A DNA stretch of 5,985 bases from JAGBWK01 sp964490275 (GCA_964490275.1 CAZBBL010000126.1:1-5985); one strand, 5' to 3'; shown: positions 1 to 5,985, counted from the stretch's first letter. Made by a program: numbers and translations. Notes: generated by a model not told the origin, from the letters alone.

Positions 1-3
1 CGT

Positions 4-29
4 TGTAGGGGCGAAATTCATTTCGCCCG
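4..29 (+). repeat. Left arm of a palindromic repeat pair
   Basis: The arm begins TGTAGGGGCG and matches the reverse complement of 80-105 at 22 of 26 positions. Inside it, GGGCGAAA (9-16) and TTTCGCCC (21-28) form a perfect 8-bp stem around the loop TTCA. The four differences from the other arm fall in two adjacent pairs on either side of ATTCAT, and they largely preserve the internal stem. The TGTAGGGGCG...CGCCC pattern resembles REP/MITE-like intergenic repeats scattered in many bacterial genomes (recalled, not searched). Only three bases lie to its left, so the element may extend beyond the window. Confidence 0.7.
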
Positions 30-56
30 CTCCCCTCAAACGCCTGAATGATTGCC

Positions 57-119
57 GGTTGCGTCGCTAACGCGCCACTCGGGCGCGATGAATCACGCCC
101 CTACATCCATGACGCAACC
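57..119. repeat. Nine-base inverted repeat enclosing the right arm
   Basis: GGTTGCGTC at 57-65 is the exact reverse complement of GACGCAACC at 111-119. The pair brackets the 80-105 hairpin with unequal flanks, giving a stem that could carry that hairpin in its loop. The right half (111-115, GACGC) can instead pair with GCGTC at 133-137, so two mutually exclusive folds are possible. It may be part of the same repeat element. Its function is unknown. Confidence 0.5.
80..105 (-). repeat. Right arm of the palindromic repeat pair
   Basis: Read on the minus strand this arm also starts TGTAGGGGCG, so the two arms face each other as inverted repeats about 50 bases apart. Its internal stem is GGGCGCGA (81-88) with TCACGCCC (93-100) and a TGAA loop. 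In a minus-strand transcript, the direction of the upstream operon, the one non-Watson-Crick pair is a G-U wobble; in a plus-strand transcript it is a C-A mismatch. The hairpin is therefore slightly better formed in operon RNA. Confidence 0.7.
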
Positions 120-137
120 CGCCATGGCGGTGGCGTC
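111..137 (-). other. GC-rich hairpin 35 bases downstream of the antiporter gene
   Basis: A perfect 12-base palindrome, CCGCCATGGCGG (119-130), sits inside a 5-bp outer stem made by GACGC (111-115) and GCGTC (133-137). In RNA this would give roughly 4 bp with a CATG loop, a small internal loop, then 5 bp. It lies just after the last operon gene in the direction of transcription. No T-run follows it on the minus strand (the next bases are ATGGATG), so it is not a canonical intrinsic terminator. It could protect a 3' end or simply belong to the repeat cluster. Confidence 0.4.
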
Positions 138-171
138 CGCGAGGTCTACATTCCTTGAAAATGGCACAAAC

Positions 172-2430
172 TTAAATGAGGCGGGCGAGGTCGGTGCTGC
201 GAGCTACGAGGTAGAGCTTGTCGGCAGGTTGGAAAATGACGTTACCGATGTGGTCGATGAATGCACCATCGCGTTCGACAGCTACAATCAGAGCCGAGTA
301 GTTGCGGCGCACGTCGGCCGTCGCGAGGCTCTTCCCTATCAAAGGCGATGAAGCTGACAGCACGATATTTGTAAAGGCATAGTCGGTAGGGATGGCCGTT
401 TCGGATATCTCCTCGCCCGAGCCCTCAACGATGGGAAGCAAGCGTTGTATCTGTTCGTCTGAACCGATTACGCCGATGATATCGCCCGGGAAGAGGCGTG
501 CATCGCCTTGTGGCACGGTGATGAGTGTACTGCCGCGTGTGATACTGACCACATTGATGCCATACTCACTTTGGATGTCGGTATTGCGGAGTCGTTCACC
601 GACAAAGGGGCAATCATAGCCAACGCGGATATAAGCCAGATGCATATCGCTGACGAGGCTGTTGTTCTTGCCACTACGACGCAACTCGCGCTCGTTGAGA
701 TTGTTGAAAAAAGTCTGTTCGATATGGCGCAGATGTCTGCGCATACGTTTCGACAGATACAGGCTGATAAACAGCACAATAGCGATGCCGATAGCGAAGC
801 CGACCGTGAGCGAAAATATAGTGCTGAGCACATTTACTATGAAGGCCAACACGATAATCACACGCACTATGCGCATAGCTATACGCGGCACCTTGATGCT
901 GTCGGGTAGCTGCCCGGCGACCTCAATATTTTTGGTAGTAGGCATCGACAGCGCCAACAGAAACGGCGACATTGCTCCGAGCGTCACTACTGCACCGACA
1001 AGCCGGTAGGCATTGGGGAGTATCGTTTGGAGCCACGGCATCAAGAAGTTGTAAGACACCAACGTGATAGCTATCAATATGATGGAATACAGAGCAATAC
1101 GCCATAGGTAGCGACGCACCATAGCACGCCACACCGAAGCGTTGCCGGCGGCAGCATCAGCCTTAGTCGAATAGCGTTCAATCAAGAAATGTAGGCGTGC
1201 CGGCAGATGGCGTTCCACAAAGAGATAGAATGGGTCGGCAAGCTTGATAAAATATGGCGTGGTGAAGGTTGTAATCACCGACACAGCGACGACTATAGGA
1301 TAAATCGTTGGATTGAGCACACCGAGCGACATACCCAACGAGGCGATGATGAAAGCAAACTCTCCAATCTGTGTCAGTGAGAAGCCCGATTCGATAGCGA
1401 TTTTCAGAGGCTGACCTGTGACGAGCATGCCAAATGTGCCGAAAACAATCATGCCAACCGCTACCACAACCGACAGCAGCAATATCGGCCACCAATAGTT
1501 GACCAAAATATCGGGCTCAACCATCATGCCGACTGAGATAAAAAACACTGCGCCAAAGAGGTCTTTGACCGGCATCGTCACCTTCTCGATACGCTCGGCA
1601 TAACTCGTGCCGGCGAGGATTGAGCCCATGACGAACGCTCCCAACGCCAACGAGAAGCCACACGCTACCGAGAATACAGCCATGCCCAAGCACAACCCCA
1701 TCGAGACAATCAGCAACGTCTCATTATTGAGAAAACGGCGCGTAGAATTGAGCAACGACGGCAAAACAAACACGCCGACGACAAACCAAATAATAAGGAA
1801 AAAGACGAGTTTGCTGATGCTCATCAGCAATTCAGAGCCTTCGACACTGTTGTTGAGCGCTATCGACGAAAGCACCACCATCATGACAACGGCAAAAAGG
1901 TCTTCGACAATCAGCACGGCAAACACCAACGAGGCAAACTTCTTTTGCTTTATGCCCAAGTCATTGAAAGCCTTGATGATAATCGTAGTTGACGACATCG
2001 ACAGCATACCTCCGAGGAAGAGGCTGTTGATAGTTGAAAATCCGAGTAAATGGCCTATTGCAAAGCCTGTTGCCATCATGCCGACAACGATAATCAGAGC
2101 CGTGACGACAGCCGAACCACCCGTGTTGACCAGCTTCTTGAAGCTAAATTCCAAGCCTAAGGAGAAGAGCAAAACGACGATACCGATTTGCGCCCAAAAT
2201 TCGATAGTAGCCTCGTTGGCCACCGATGGCAAAGGCTCAAAATTAGGACTGGCCAAAAATCCGGCCACGATATATCCCAAGACAACCGGCTGCTTTATCC
2301 ATTTAAAAAGCAGAGTGACACCGGCTCCGAGAAGCAAAATGAAAGCCAGGTCGGTAATGAGCGCCTCGACATTGAGTTGCGAAGCTGAGTCGGCAATTTG
2401 GGCTGCTGCGGTGATTATCAATGAGTTCAT
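172..2430 (-). CDS. CPA2/Kef-type cation:proton antiporter with tandem RCK_C domains
   Basis: This inner-membrane monovalent cation/H+ antiporter has 752 residues. Residues 28-405 form the Na_H_Exchanger transport domain, with family signatures QPVVLGYIVAGF (47-58), LGLEFSFKKL (91-100), SMSSTTIIIKAF (144-155), LIVEDLFAV (173-181) and GEFAFII (356-362). E176-D177 occupy the ion-binding position where KefB/KefC have Gln-Asp and NapA/NhaA Asp-Asp. About four further hydrophobic segments follow (around 440-462, 475-497, 518-543, 544-560). The cytosolic tail holds two RCK_C (TrkA-C) units, about 598-667 and 686-752, with no Rossmann RCK_N and no GxGxxG motif. RCK_C domains bind small ligands, c-di-AMP in several K+ transporters, so ligand gating is a reasonable inference. 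The ATG is the start that leaves a short leader before the first membrane helix; no Shine-Dalgarno precedes it. It is the last gene of the cluster, 17 bases after the MgtC-family gene. Whether the ion is K+ or Na+ cannot be told. Confidence 0.92.
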   Translation of the reverse strand: MNSLIITAAAQIADSASQLNVEALITDLAFILLLGAGVTLLFKWIKQPVVLGYIVAGFLASPNFEPLPSVANEATIEFWAQIGIVVLLFSLGLEFSFKKLVNTGGSAVVTALIIVVGMMATGFAIGHLLGFSTINSLFLGGMLSMSSTTIIIKAFNDLGIKQKKFASLVFAVLIVEDLFAVVMMVVLSSIALNNSVEGSELLMSISKLVFFLIIWFVVGVFVLPSLLNSTRRFLNNETLLIVSMGLCLGMAVFSVACGFSLALGAFVMGSILAGTSYAERIEKVTMPVKDLFGAVFFISVGMMVEPDILVNYWWPILLLSVVVAVGMIVFGTFGMLVTGQPLKIAIESGFSLTQIGEFAFIIASLGMSLGVLNPTIYPIVVAVSVITTFTTPYFIKLADPFYLFVERHLPARLHFLIERYSTKADAAAGNASVWRAMVRRYLWRIALYSIILIAITLVSYNFLMPWLQTILPNAYRLVGAVVTLGAMSPFLLALSMPTTKNIEVAGQLPDSIKVPRIAMRIVRVIIVLAFIVNVLSTIFSLTVGFAIGIAIVLFISLYLSKRMRRHLRHIEQTFFNNLNERELRRSGKNNSLVSDMHLAYIRVGYDCPFVGERLRNTDIQSEYGINVVSITRGSTLITVPQGDARLFPGDIIGVIGSDEQIQRLLPIVEGSGEEISETAIPTDYAFTNIVLSASSPLIGKSLATADVRRNYSALIVAVERDGAFIDHIGNVIFQPADKLYLVARSTDLARLI

Positions 2431-2447
2431 ACAGATGTGAGCGGAGG

Positions 2448-3161
2448 TCAGATGCTGATTTGAGTTGCTAATGAGATGGCGAGCGTAGGATTGAGTTGGC
2501 GCAGCTGCTCAAACAGCGCGGCGCAATCGGTAGTGCTCTTTAATAGAACAATCAAATTGAGCCTTGTGATTTCTTCATCGTAAGAATAATCGATATAAGA
2601 GCTTGTCAGAGCCACATGATTGCGACGAAGCGCCTCCTTGTAGATGTCGATATCGGTGACTATGCCCTTGATTTTCACGCGTATGATGCGCGACTCGGCG
2701 CCCATCGACACTCTATGCTCGATAAGCTCAAACCAATGGAGTACCACTACGACAAGCAGAGTGCCAACCACAGCCAGCAGATACATTCCCAGCCCCACCG
2801 TCATGCCTATTATAGCCACCATCCAAATGCCGGCTGCCGTCGTCAAGCCACGCACCGAGCCTTTCATCTGTATGATAGCGCCGGCACCGAGAAAACCGAT
2901 ACCCGAAATCACTTGAGCTGCGATTCGCCCGGGATCGCCGTTTTTAAGGCCGAGATAGACTTGCGGCACGTAGATAGATATGAGCATCGCCAATGTGGCA
3001 CCCATACAGATAAGGGCAAACGTACGGATGCCCGCATTTTGCCCTTTCTGCTTACGTTCGAGTCCGATAAGGCCACCGAGTATCATACTGATAATCAGCT
3101 TGAAGATAGCTGATACGGTGGTCACTTCCGGAGATAATATCTCGTTAAAAAATTGGTTCAT
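2448..3161 (-). CDS. MgtC/SapB-family membrane protein
   Basis: This 237-residue inner-membrane protein has the family's full architecture. The N-terminal MgtC domain has about five hydrophobic segments (roughly 14-34, 45-66, 82-98, 106-125, 126-144). Its hallmark stretches are GGLIGLERKQKGQNAGIRT (29-47), DPGRIAAQVISGIGFLGAG (76-94) and VRGLTTAAGIWMVAIIG (103-119). The soluble C-terminal part (about 157-237, beginning SRIIRVKIKG) fits the ACT-like regulatory domain seen in longer MgtC proteins. Salmonella MgtC is needed for growth at low Mg2+ and in macrophages, and affects ATP synthase and phosphate uptake. Chromosomal homologues in commensals are mostly uncharacterised, so a role in Mg2+ or general cation homeostasis is inferred. 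The gene lies between the coiled-coil gene (48-base gap) and the antiporter gene (17-base gap). It is in the same reading frame as the coiled-coil gene, with only that gene's TAG between them. The leader is pyrimidine-rich with no Shine-Dalgarno. Confidence 0.92.
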   Translation of the reverse strand: MNQFFNEILSPEVTTVSAIFKLIISMILGGLIGLERKQKGQNAGIRTFALICMGATLAMLISIYVPQVYLGLKNGDPGRIAAQVISGIGFLGAGAIIQMKGSVRGLTTAAGIWMVAIIGMTVGLGMYLLAVVGTLLVVVVLHWFELIEHRVSMGAESRIIRVKIKGIVTDIDIYKEALRRNHVALTSSYIDYSYDEEITRLNLIVLLKSTTDCAALFEQLRQLNPTLAISLATQISI

Positions 3162-3209
3162 GGAGGAGATTTTCAGGAGAGTTAAAGAAAGAGAGCCGGA
3201 GAGCGAGGC
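3162..3209 (-). other. Pyrimidine-rich leader before the MgtC-family gene
   Basis: On the minus strand, 37 of 48 bases are C or T, with repeated CTCTCC/CTCC units, ending CTCCTCC directly against the ATG. No purine-rich Shine-Dalgarno is present, as is normal in Bacteroidota. All 16 in-frame codons are sense codons, so the frame is open from the preceding TAG to the ATG. No in-frame ATG, GTG or TTG occurs, which fixes 3161 as the first usable start. No terminator hairpin is seen. Confidence 0.5.
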
Positions 3210-4196
3210 CTACTTTTTGAGCGTGAAGGTGCTCGGGCGAGCCAGGCGATAGCCGTCAGAAAAGAGTTCGACGGTATATGTGCCGGGGTTGAGAGTTGTG
3301 TTGACGTCCCAATAGATGGTGACGCCACCGATTTCCTCGTTGGCATATTCGATAGTGCGACGCGCTGTCGAAGCCACCGAAGCGCCCTCAAAAGTGAAGT
3401 TACCGCCGTTGCCGAGCAAATCGCCCTCGGGGTTGGTGATACGCAGATAAATGGTTTTCTCGCCGGCCGGAGTAGAATTGTTTTGAGGCACGGTGAAGGT
3501 GACCATCAGGCGTTGAGCCTTGGTGATGTTTTTCTCCGACTTACCTTTTTTGTTGAGCGGAGTAAGGTTGACGCCGGTGACATTGAGTTTCTCAGCCAAG
3601 GTCATGCGTTGGTTGAGTTGCTCGTTGGCACGTTCTACTTGGTCGACATGCTGTGTGAGCTGGCGATTTTGGTCTTTTACCGACTCGTTTTCTACACGCA
3701 AGCCCTCGTTTTCGGCCTTAAGGTCGGCAATCATTTGCGTATAGTCGCGGAGAATGCCTTTGAGAGTCTCGATTTCGGCTTTGAGTTTGCTGATTTGAGC
3801 AGCGCTCTTGTTTTTCTCGTTTTTGAGTTCGTTGAGCAACTTCTCTACTTGAGCCTTGGCTGCAGCATACTTCTCAACGATAGAGTCGTTGCTGAGCAGG
3901 TTGATTTGGTTGCTCTCAAGCTGAGAATATTGTTGATCGAGCTCGCGAAATTCGTTGGCGCTCTGTATCATCTCGTTTTCGAGCTTGAGTTGCTCGATTT
4001 GTTCATCTTTTTGAGCAGCCTCCGACTTCGACGACGAGAGCTGCACTACGAGATAGATGATAACGGCCAAGGCTACGACAACGGCCGCGATGATGCCTAT
4101 CAGACGGCGGCGACGGCGAGCGGTTTGACGAGCAGCTTCGGCGACATCATCCTCAGTGATGATGTCGTCGAGGCGCTGATTGTTGTTTTCTTCCAT
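3210..4196 (-). CDS. Membrane-anchored coiled-coil protein of unknown function
   Basis: I do not recognise a named family with a known job. The 328 residues divide clearly. An acidic, Asn-rich cytosolic head (1-26) leads to RRRRR at 27-31 and one hydrophobic helix (about 32-53). By the positive-inside rule the N-terminus is inside and the rest is in the periplasm. Residues about 58-206 are Gln/Glu/Lys/Leu-rich, contain no proline, and show heptad-like spacing (EQIEQLKLENEMI, KLKAEIETLKGIL): a long coiled coil. The C-terminal domain (about 225-328) is rich in alternating beta-type residues with Gly/Asn turns, ending GTYTVELFSDGYRLARPSTF before TLKK. The protein has no cysteine. I recall similar C-terminal domains in Bacteroidales hypothetical proteins, sometimes loosely labelled SMC-like, but the transmembrane anchor and absence of an ATPase head argue against SMC. 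It starts 34 bases after secA. An envelope spacer or scaffold is possible; function is unassigned. Confidence 0.88.
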   Translation of the reverse strand: MEENNNQRLDDIITEDDVAEAARQTARRRRRLIGIIAAVVVALAVIIYLVVQLSSSKSEAAQKDEQIEQLKLENEMIQSANEFRELDQQYSQLESNQINLLSNDSIVEKYAAAKAQVEKLLNELKNEKNKSAAQISKLKAEIETLKGILRDYTQMIADLKAENEGLRVENESVKDQNRQLTQHVDQVERANEQLNQRMTLAEKLNVTGVNLTPLNKKGKSEKNITKAQRLMVTFTVPQNNSTPAGEKTIYLRITNPEGDLLGNGGNFTFEGASVASTARRTIEYANEEIGGVTIYWDVNTTLNPGTYTVELFSDGYRLARPSTFTLKK

Positions 4197-4210
4197 TTAT
4201 CTGAGATAAA
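4196..4210. other. 15-base perfect dyad overlapping a start codon
   Basis: TTTATCT G AGATAAA is symmetric over 7-base arms around one central base. It fills the end of the secA/coiled-coil gap, and its left end is the first base of the coiled-coil gene's ATG (the A at 4196 on the minus strand). It could be an operator, or an AU-only RNA hairpin of about 5 bp with a 5-base loop, which would be weak. The region is AT-rich, so chance is a real alternative. Confidence 0.3.
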
Positions 4211-4230
4211 CTAAATGTTACTTTTATTTA

Positions 4231-5985
4231 TTACAGACCGCGGCCGTGGCAGTTTTTGTATTTCTTACCGCTACCGCAGGGGCAAGGATCGTTGCGACCT
4301 ACTTTTGGGCCGGCTTTGATAGGCTCGGGACGTGCGGGCTGCTGATTGGCGTTGGCAGCGGCGGCGCGTTGAGCGTTTTCGCCGGGGATAGCCTCTTTTG
4401 AGGTTTTGAGGTTGGAGTAGTCGTTGGGGCGTTCGGGCATGGCGCGTTGCACCTCGGGAGCCTTGGGCGCAGCGTCATCGTTGTTGGGACGTTGCTGAAT
4501 GAATATGCGACCGCGCATCAGAGCCGAGACGGCTTTGTTGTTGAGTTGAGAAAGCATATTTTCAAACAAGTGGAACGACTCTACTTTGTAGATTACCAAC
4601 GGGTCTTTTTGCTCGTATGACGCATTTTGCACCGATTGACGCAACTGGTCAAGTTCGCGCAAGTGCTCTTTCCAAAGTTCGTCGATAGTAACAAGCAAGA
4701 TAGCTTTGTTCCACTCTTTGACGATAGATTTACACTCGCTGTCGTAGGCTTCATTGATGTCAACGCGAAGGTTAAACACGCGTTTACCATCGGTCAGAGG
4801 CACGATAATCTTGCCTTTGGCGTCGCGGTTTTCGACCCACTCTCTAATTACGGGCCAAGCCACTTCGATAATGCGTTCGGAGCTGCGGAGCAGTGCATCG
4901 TTGGCAGCGCCGTAGAGCTGTTGGATAGCTTCTTCGCGGTCCATCGAAGCAAATTGTTTTTGAGTGAACGGCGGTTCGATGGTGAGCACGCGCATCAGTT
5001 CGAGGCGCATATCGTCGAAATATTCAGGGTCGGGAGTGTTGTTGACGATGTTTTCGATAGTGTCGTAAATCATGTTGGCGATATCGATGCCGATACGTTC
5101 GCCAACGAGGGCGTGGTGACGACGAGCGTAGATATAAGAGCGCTGTTTGTTCATCACGTCGTCATATTCCAACAGGCGTTTACGCATACCGAAGTTGTTT
5201 TCTTCAACGCGCTTCTGAGCGTTTTCGATAGCGCGAGTTACCATCTTCGACTCTATCATCTCGCCCTCTTTAAGACCGAGGCGGTCGAGCATCTTCATTA
5301 CGCGGTCGGTGGCAAACAAACGCATCAGTTGGTCTTCAAACGATACGTAGAACACCGATGAACCCGGGTCGCCTTGACGACCTGAACGACCACGCAACTG
5401 ACGGTCCACACGGCGCGATTCGTGGCGCTCGGTACCGATGATGGCCAAACCGCCGGCGGCTTTCACTTCGGCGGGGAGCTTGATGTCGGTACCACGGCCG
5501 GCCATGTTGGTAGCGATGGTGACGGTGCCGGGCTGACCGGCGAGGGCTACTACTTGAGCCTCCTGCTGGTGGAGCTTGGCGTTGAGCACTTGCGATTTTA
5601 TCTTGCGCATATCGAGCATACGCTTGAGCAGCTCTGACGTGTCGACTGAAGTTGTGCCGACCAAGACGGGGCGGCCTTGCTCTTGCAGGCGTACGATTTC
5701 GTCGATGACGGCAGCATATTTTTCTTTCTTGGTTTTGTAGACGCGGTCGTTCATATCGATACGCGCTACGGGGCGGTTGGTCGGGATGGTGACAACGTCG
5801 AGTTTGTAGATATCCCAAAGCTCGCCGGCTTCGGTTTCGGCCGTACCGGTCATACCTGCAAGTTTGTGGTACATACGGAAGTAGTTTTGCAGGGTGATGG
5901 TAGCGAAAGTTTGGGTTGCAGCTTCGACGGTCACGCCCTCTTTAGCTTCGATAGCTTGGTGGAGACCGTCGCTATAACGGCGACC
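4231..5985 (-). CDS. secA: Protein translocase subunit SecA, C-terminal part (5' end outside window)
   Basis: SecA is the cytosolic ATPase motor that drives preproteins through SecYEG. The frame is open to the right edge, where it reads GRRYSDGLHQAIEAKEG, so the N-terminal part (most of NBD1 and the preprotein-crosslinking domain) is missing; 584 residues are present. Counting from the edge: GMTGTAETE at 44-52; the NBD2 helicase motifs IATNMAGRGTDI (157-168) and QLRGRSGRQGD (196-206) with the arginine-finger region; scaffold and wing helices at about 240-425; the two-helix finger at about 429-478 (IDELWKEHLRELDQL); a Pro/Ala/Asn-rich linker at about 498-560; and the zinc-binding tail CPCGSGKKYKNCHG with C568, C570, C579 and H580. 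That tail binds SecB or ribosome in other species. IIVPLTDGKRVFNL before the finger is the form I associate with Bacteroidota. Nothing appears broken. The gene heads the visible cluster. Confidence 0.97.
   Translation of the reverse strand, partial: GRRYSDGLHQAIEAKEGVTVEAATQTFATITLQNYFRMYHKLAGMTGTAETEAGELWDIYKLDVVTIPTNRPVARIDMNDRVYKTKKEKYAAVIDEIVRLQEQGRPVLVGTTSVDTSELLKRMLDMRKIKSQVLNAKLHQQEAQVVALAGQPGTVTIATNMAGRGTDIKLPAEVKAAGGLAIIGTERHESRRVDRQLRGRSGRQGDPGSSVFYVSFEDQLMRLFATDRVMKMLDRLGLKEGEMIESKMVTRAIENAQKRVEENNFGMRKRLLEYDDVMNKQRSYIYARRHHALVGERIGIDIANMIYDTIENIVNNTPDPEYFDDMRLELMRVLTIEPPFTQKQFASMDREEAIQQLYGAANDALLRSSERIIEVAWPVIREWVENRDAKGKIIVPLTDGKRVFNLRVDINEAYDSECKSIVKEWNKAILLVTIDELWKEHLRELDQLRQSVQNASYEQKDPLVIYKVESFHLFENMLSQLNNKAVSALMRGRIFIQQRPNNDDAAPKAPEVQRAMPERPNDYSNLKTSKEAIPGENAQRAAAANANQQPARPEPIKAGPKVGRNDPCPCGSGKKYKNCHGRGL

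Noticed and set aside
106..171. Intrinsic terminator after the antiporter gene
   Set aside because: Hairpins are present, but none is followed by a T-run on the minus strand.
52..351. 99-residue plus-strand open frame starting in the left intergenic region
   Set aside because: It runs through the inverted repeats and then antisense into the antiporter's second RCK_C domain. It has no motif and no supported start.
1607..2440. 277-residue plus-strand open frame
   Set aside because: It is antisense to the conserved transport domain of the antiporter. Its Thr/Lys/Asn/Pro-rich translation shows no fold or motif.
2443..2453. GGAGGT followed by ATG on the plus strand, looking like a ribosome site and start
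   Set aside because: The frame ends after three codons (ATG CTG ATT TGA), and the bases are the complement of the MgtC stop region.
3210..4196. SMC or chromosome-segregation ATPase annotation for the coiled-coil protein
   Set aside because: There is no Walker A or B or ABC signature, the protein is short, and it has an N-terminal membrane anchor that places the coil outside the cytoplasm.
3483..4214. 243-residue plus-strand open frame rich in Leu and Val
   Set aside because: It is exactly antisense to the coiled-coil gene. The Leu/Phe/Val richness is the mirror of Glu/Gln/Lys/Asn codons, which makes it look falsely membrane-like.
4197..4230. Possible Bacteroidota -7 box (TAGTTTAT against TAnnTTTG) ahead of the coiled-coil gene
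   Set aside because: Two of the six defined positions disagree, no -33 TTTG is placed upstream, and the site would lie almost on the start codon.
4627..5361. 244-residue plus-strand open frame
   Set aside because: It lies wholly antisense to well-conserved secA sequence, and its translation has no recognisable domain. Low stop density opposite this gene's codon usage explains it.
5932..5934. GTG as the start of the right-hand gene
   Set aside because: This valine is internal to SecA. The 17 upstream codons to the window edge also read as conserved SecA (GRRYSDGLHQAIEAKEG), so the gene continues off the window.

Overview
The window looks like ordinary chromosome of a Bacteroidota bacterium, most likely order Bacteroidales (Muribaculaceae or a relative would fit, but I cannot fix the family). 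The evidence is: a SecA with the Bacteroidota-type stretch just before the two-helix finger (IIVPLTDGKRVFNL, then SVQNASYEQKDPL); no Shine-Dalgarno sequence in front of any of the three complete genes; and a secreted coiled-coil protein of a kind I recall only from this phylum. Base composition is close to balanced.

Everything coding lies on the minus strand, so the genes read from right to left. In order of transcription they are: the C-terminal 584 residues of secA, running off the right edge (5985-4231); a 328-residue membrane-anchored coiled-coil protein of unknown function (4196-3210); an MgtC/SapB-family membrane protein (3161-2448); and a 752-residue CPA2/Kef-type cation:proton antiporter with two C-terminal RCK_C domains (2430-172). 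The gaps are 34, 48 and 17 bases, with no terminator and no convincing promoter in them. The simplest reading is one operon whose promoter lies at or beyond secA, outside the window.

The left 171 bases carry no gene. They hold a compact set of inverted repeats: two 26-base arms (4-29 and 80-105) that match at 22 positions, each folding on itself with a TTCA/TGAA loop, plus a second dyad (57-65 with 111-119) and a GC-rich palindrome (119-130). This looks like a dispersed palindromic repeat element sitting in the 3' region of the operon.

Functionally the cluster combines essential protein export (SecA), an unknown envelope protein probably reaching into the periplasm, and two inner-membrane proteins linked to cation homeostasis (MgtC family and antiporter). 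I see no clear undescribed system. The items most worth a second look are the repeat with compensatory changes, the coiled-coil protein beside secA, the single amber stop separating that protein in frame from MgtC, and the Glu-Asp pair in the antiporter's ion-binding helix.
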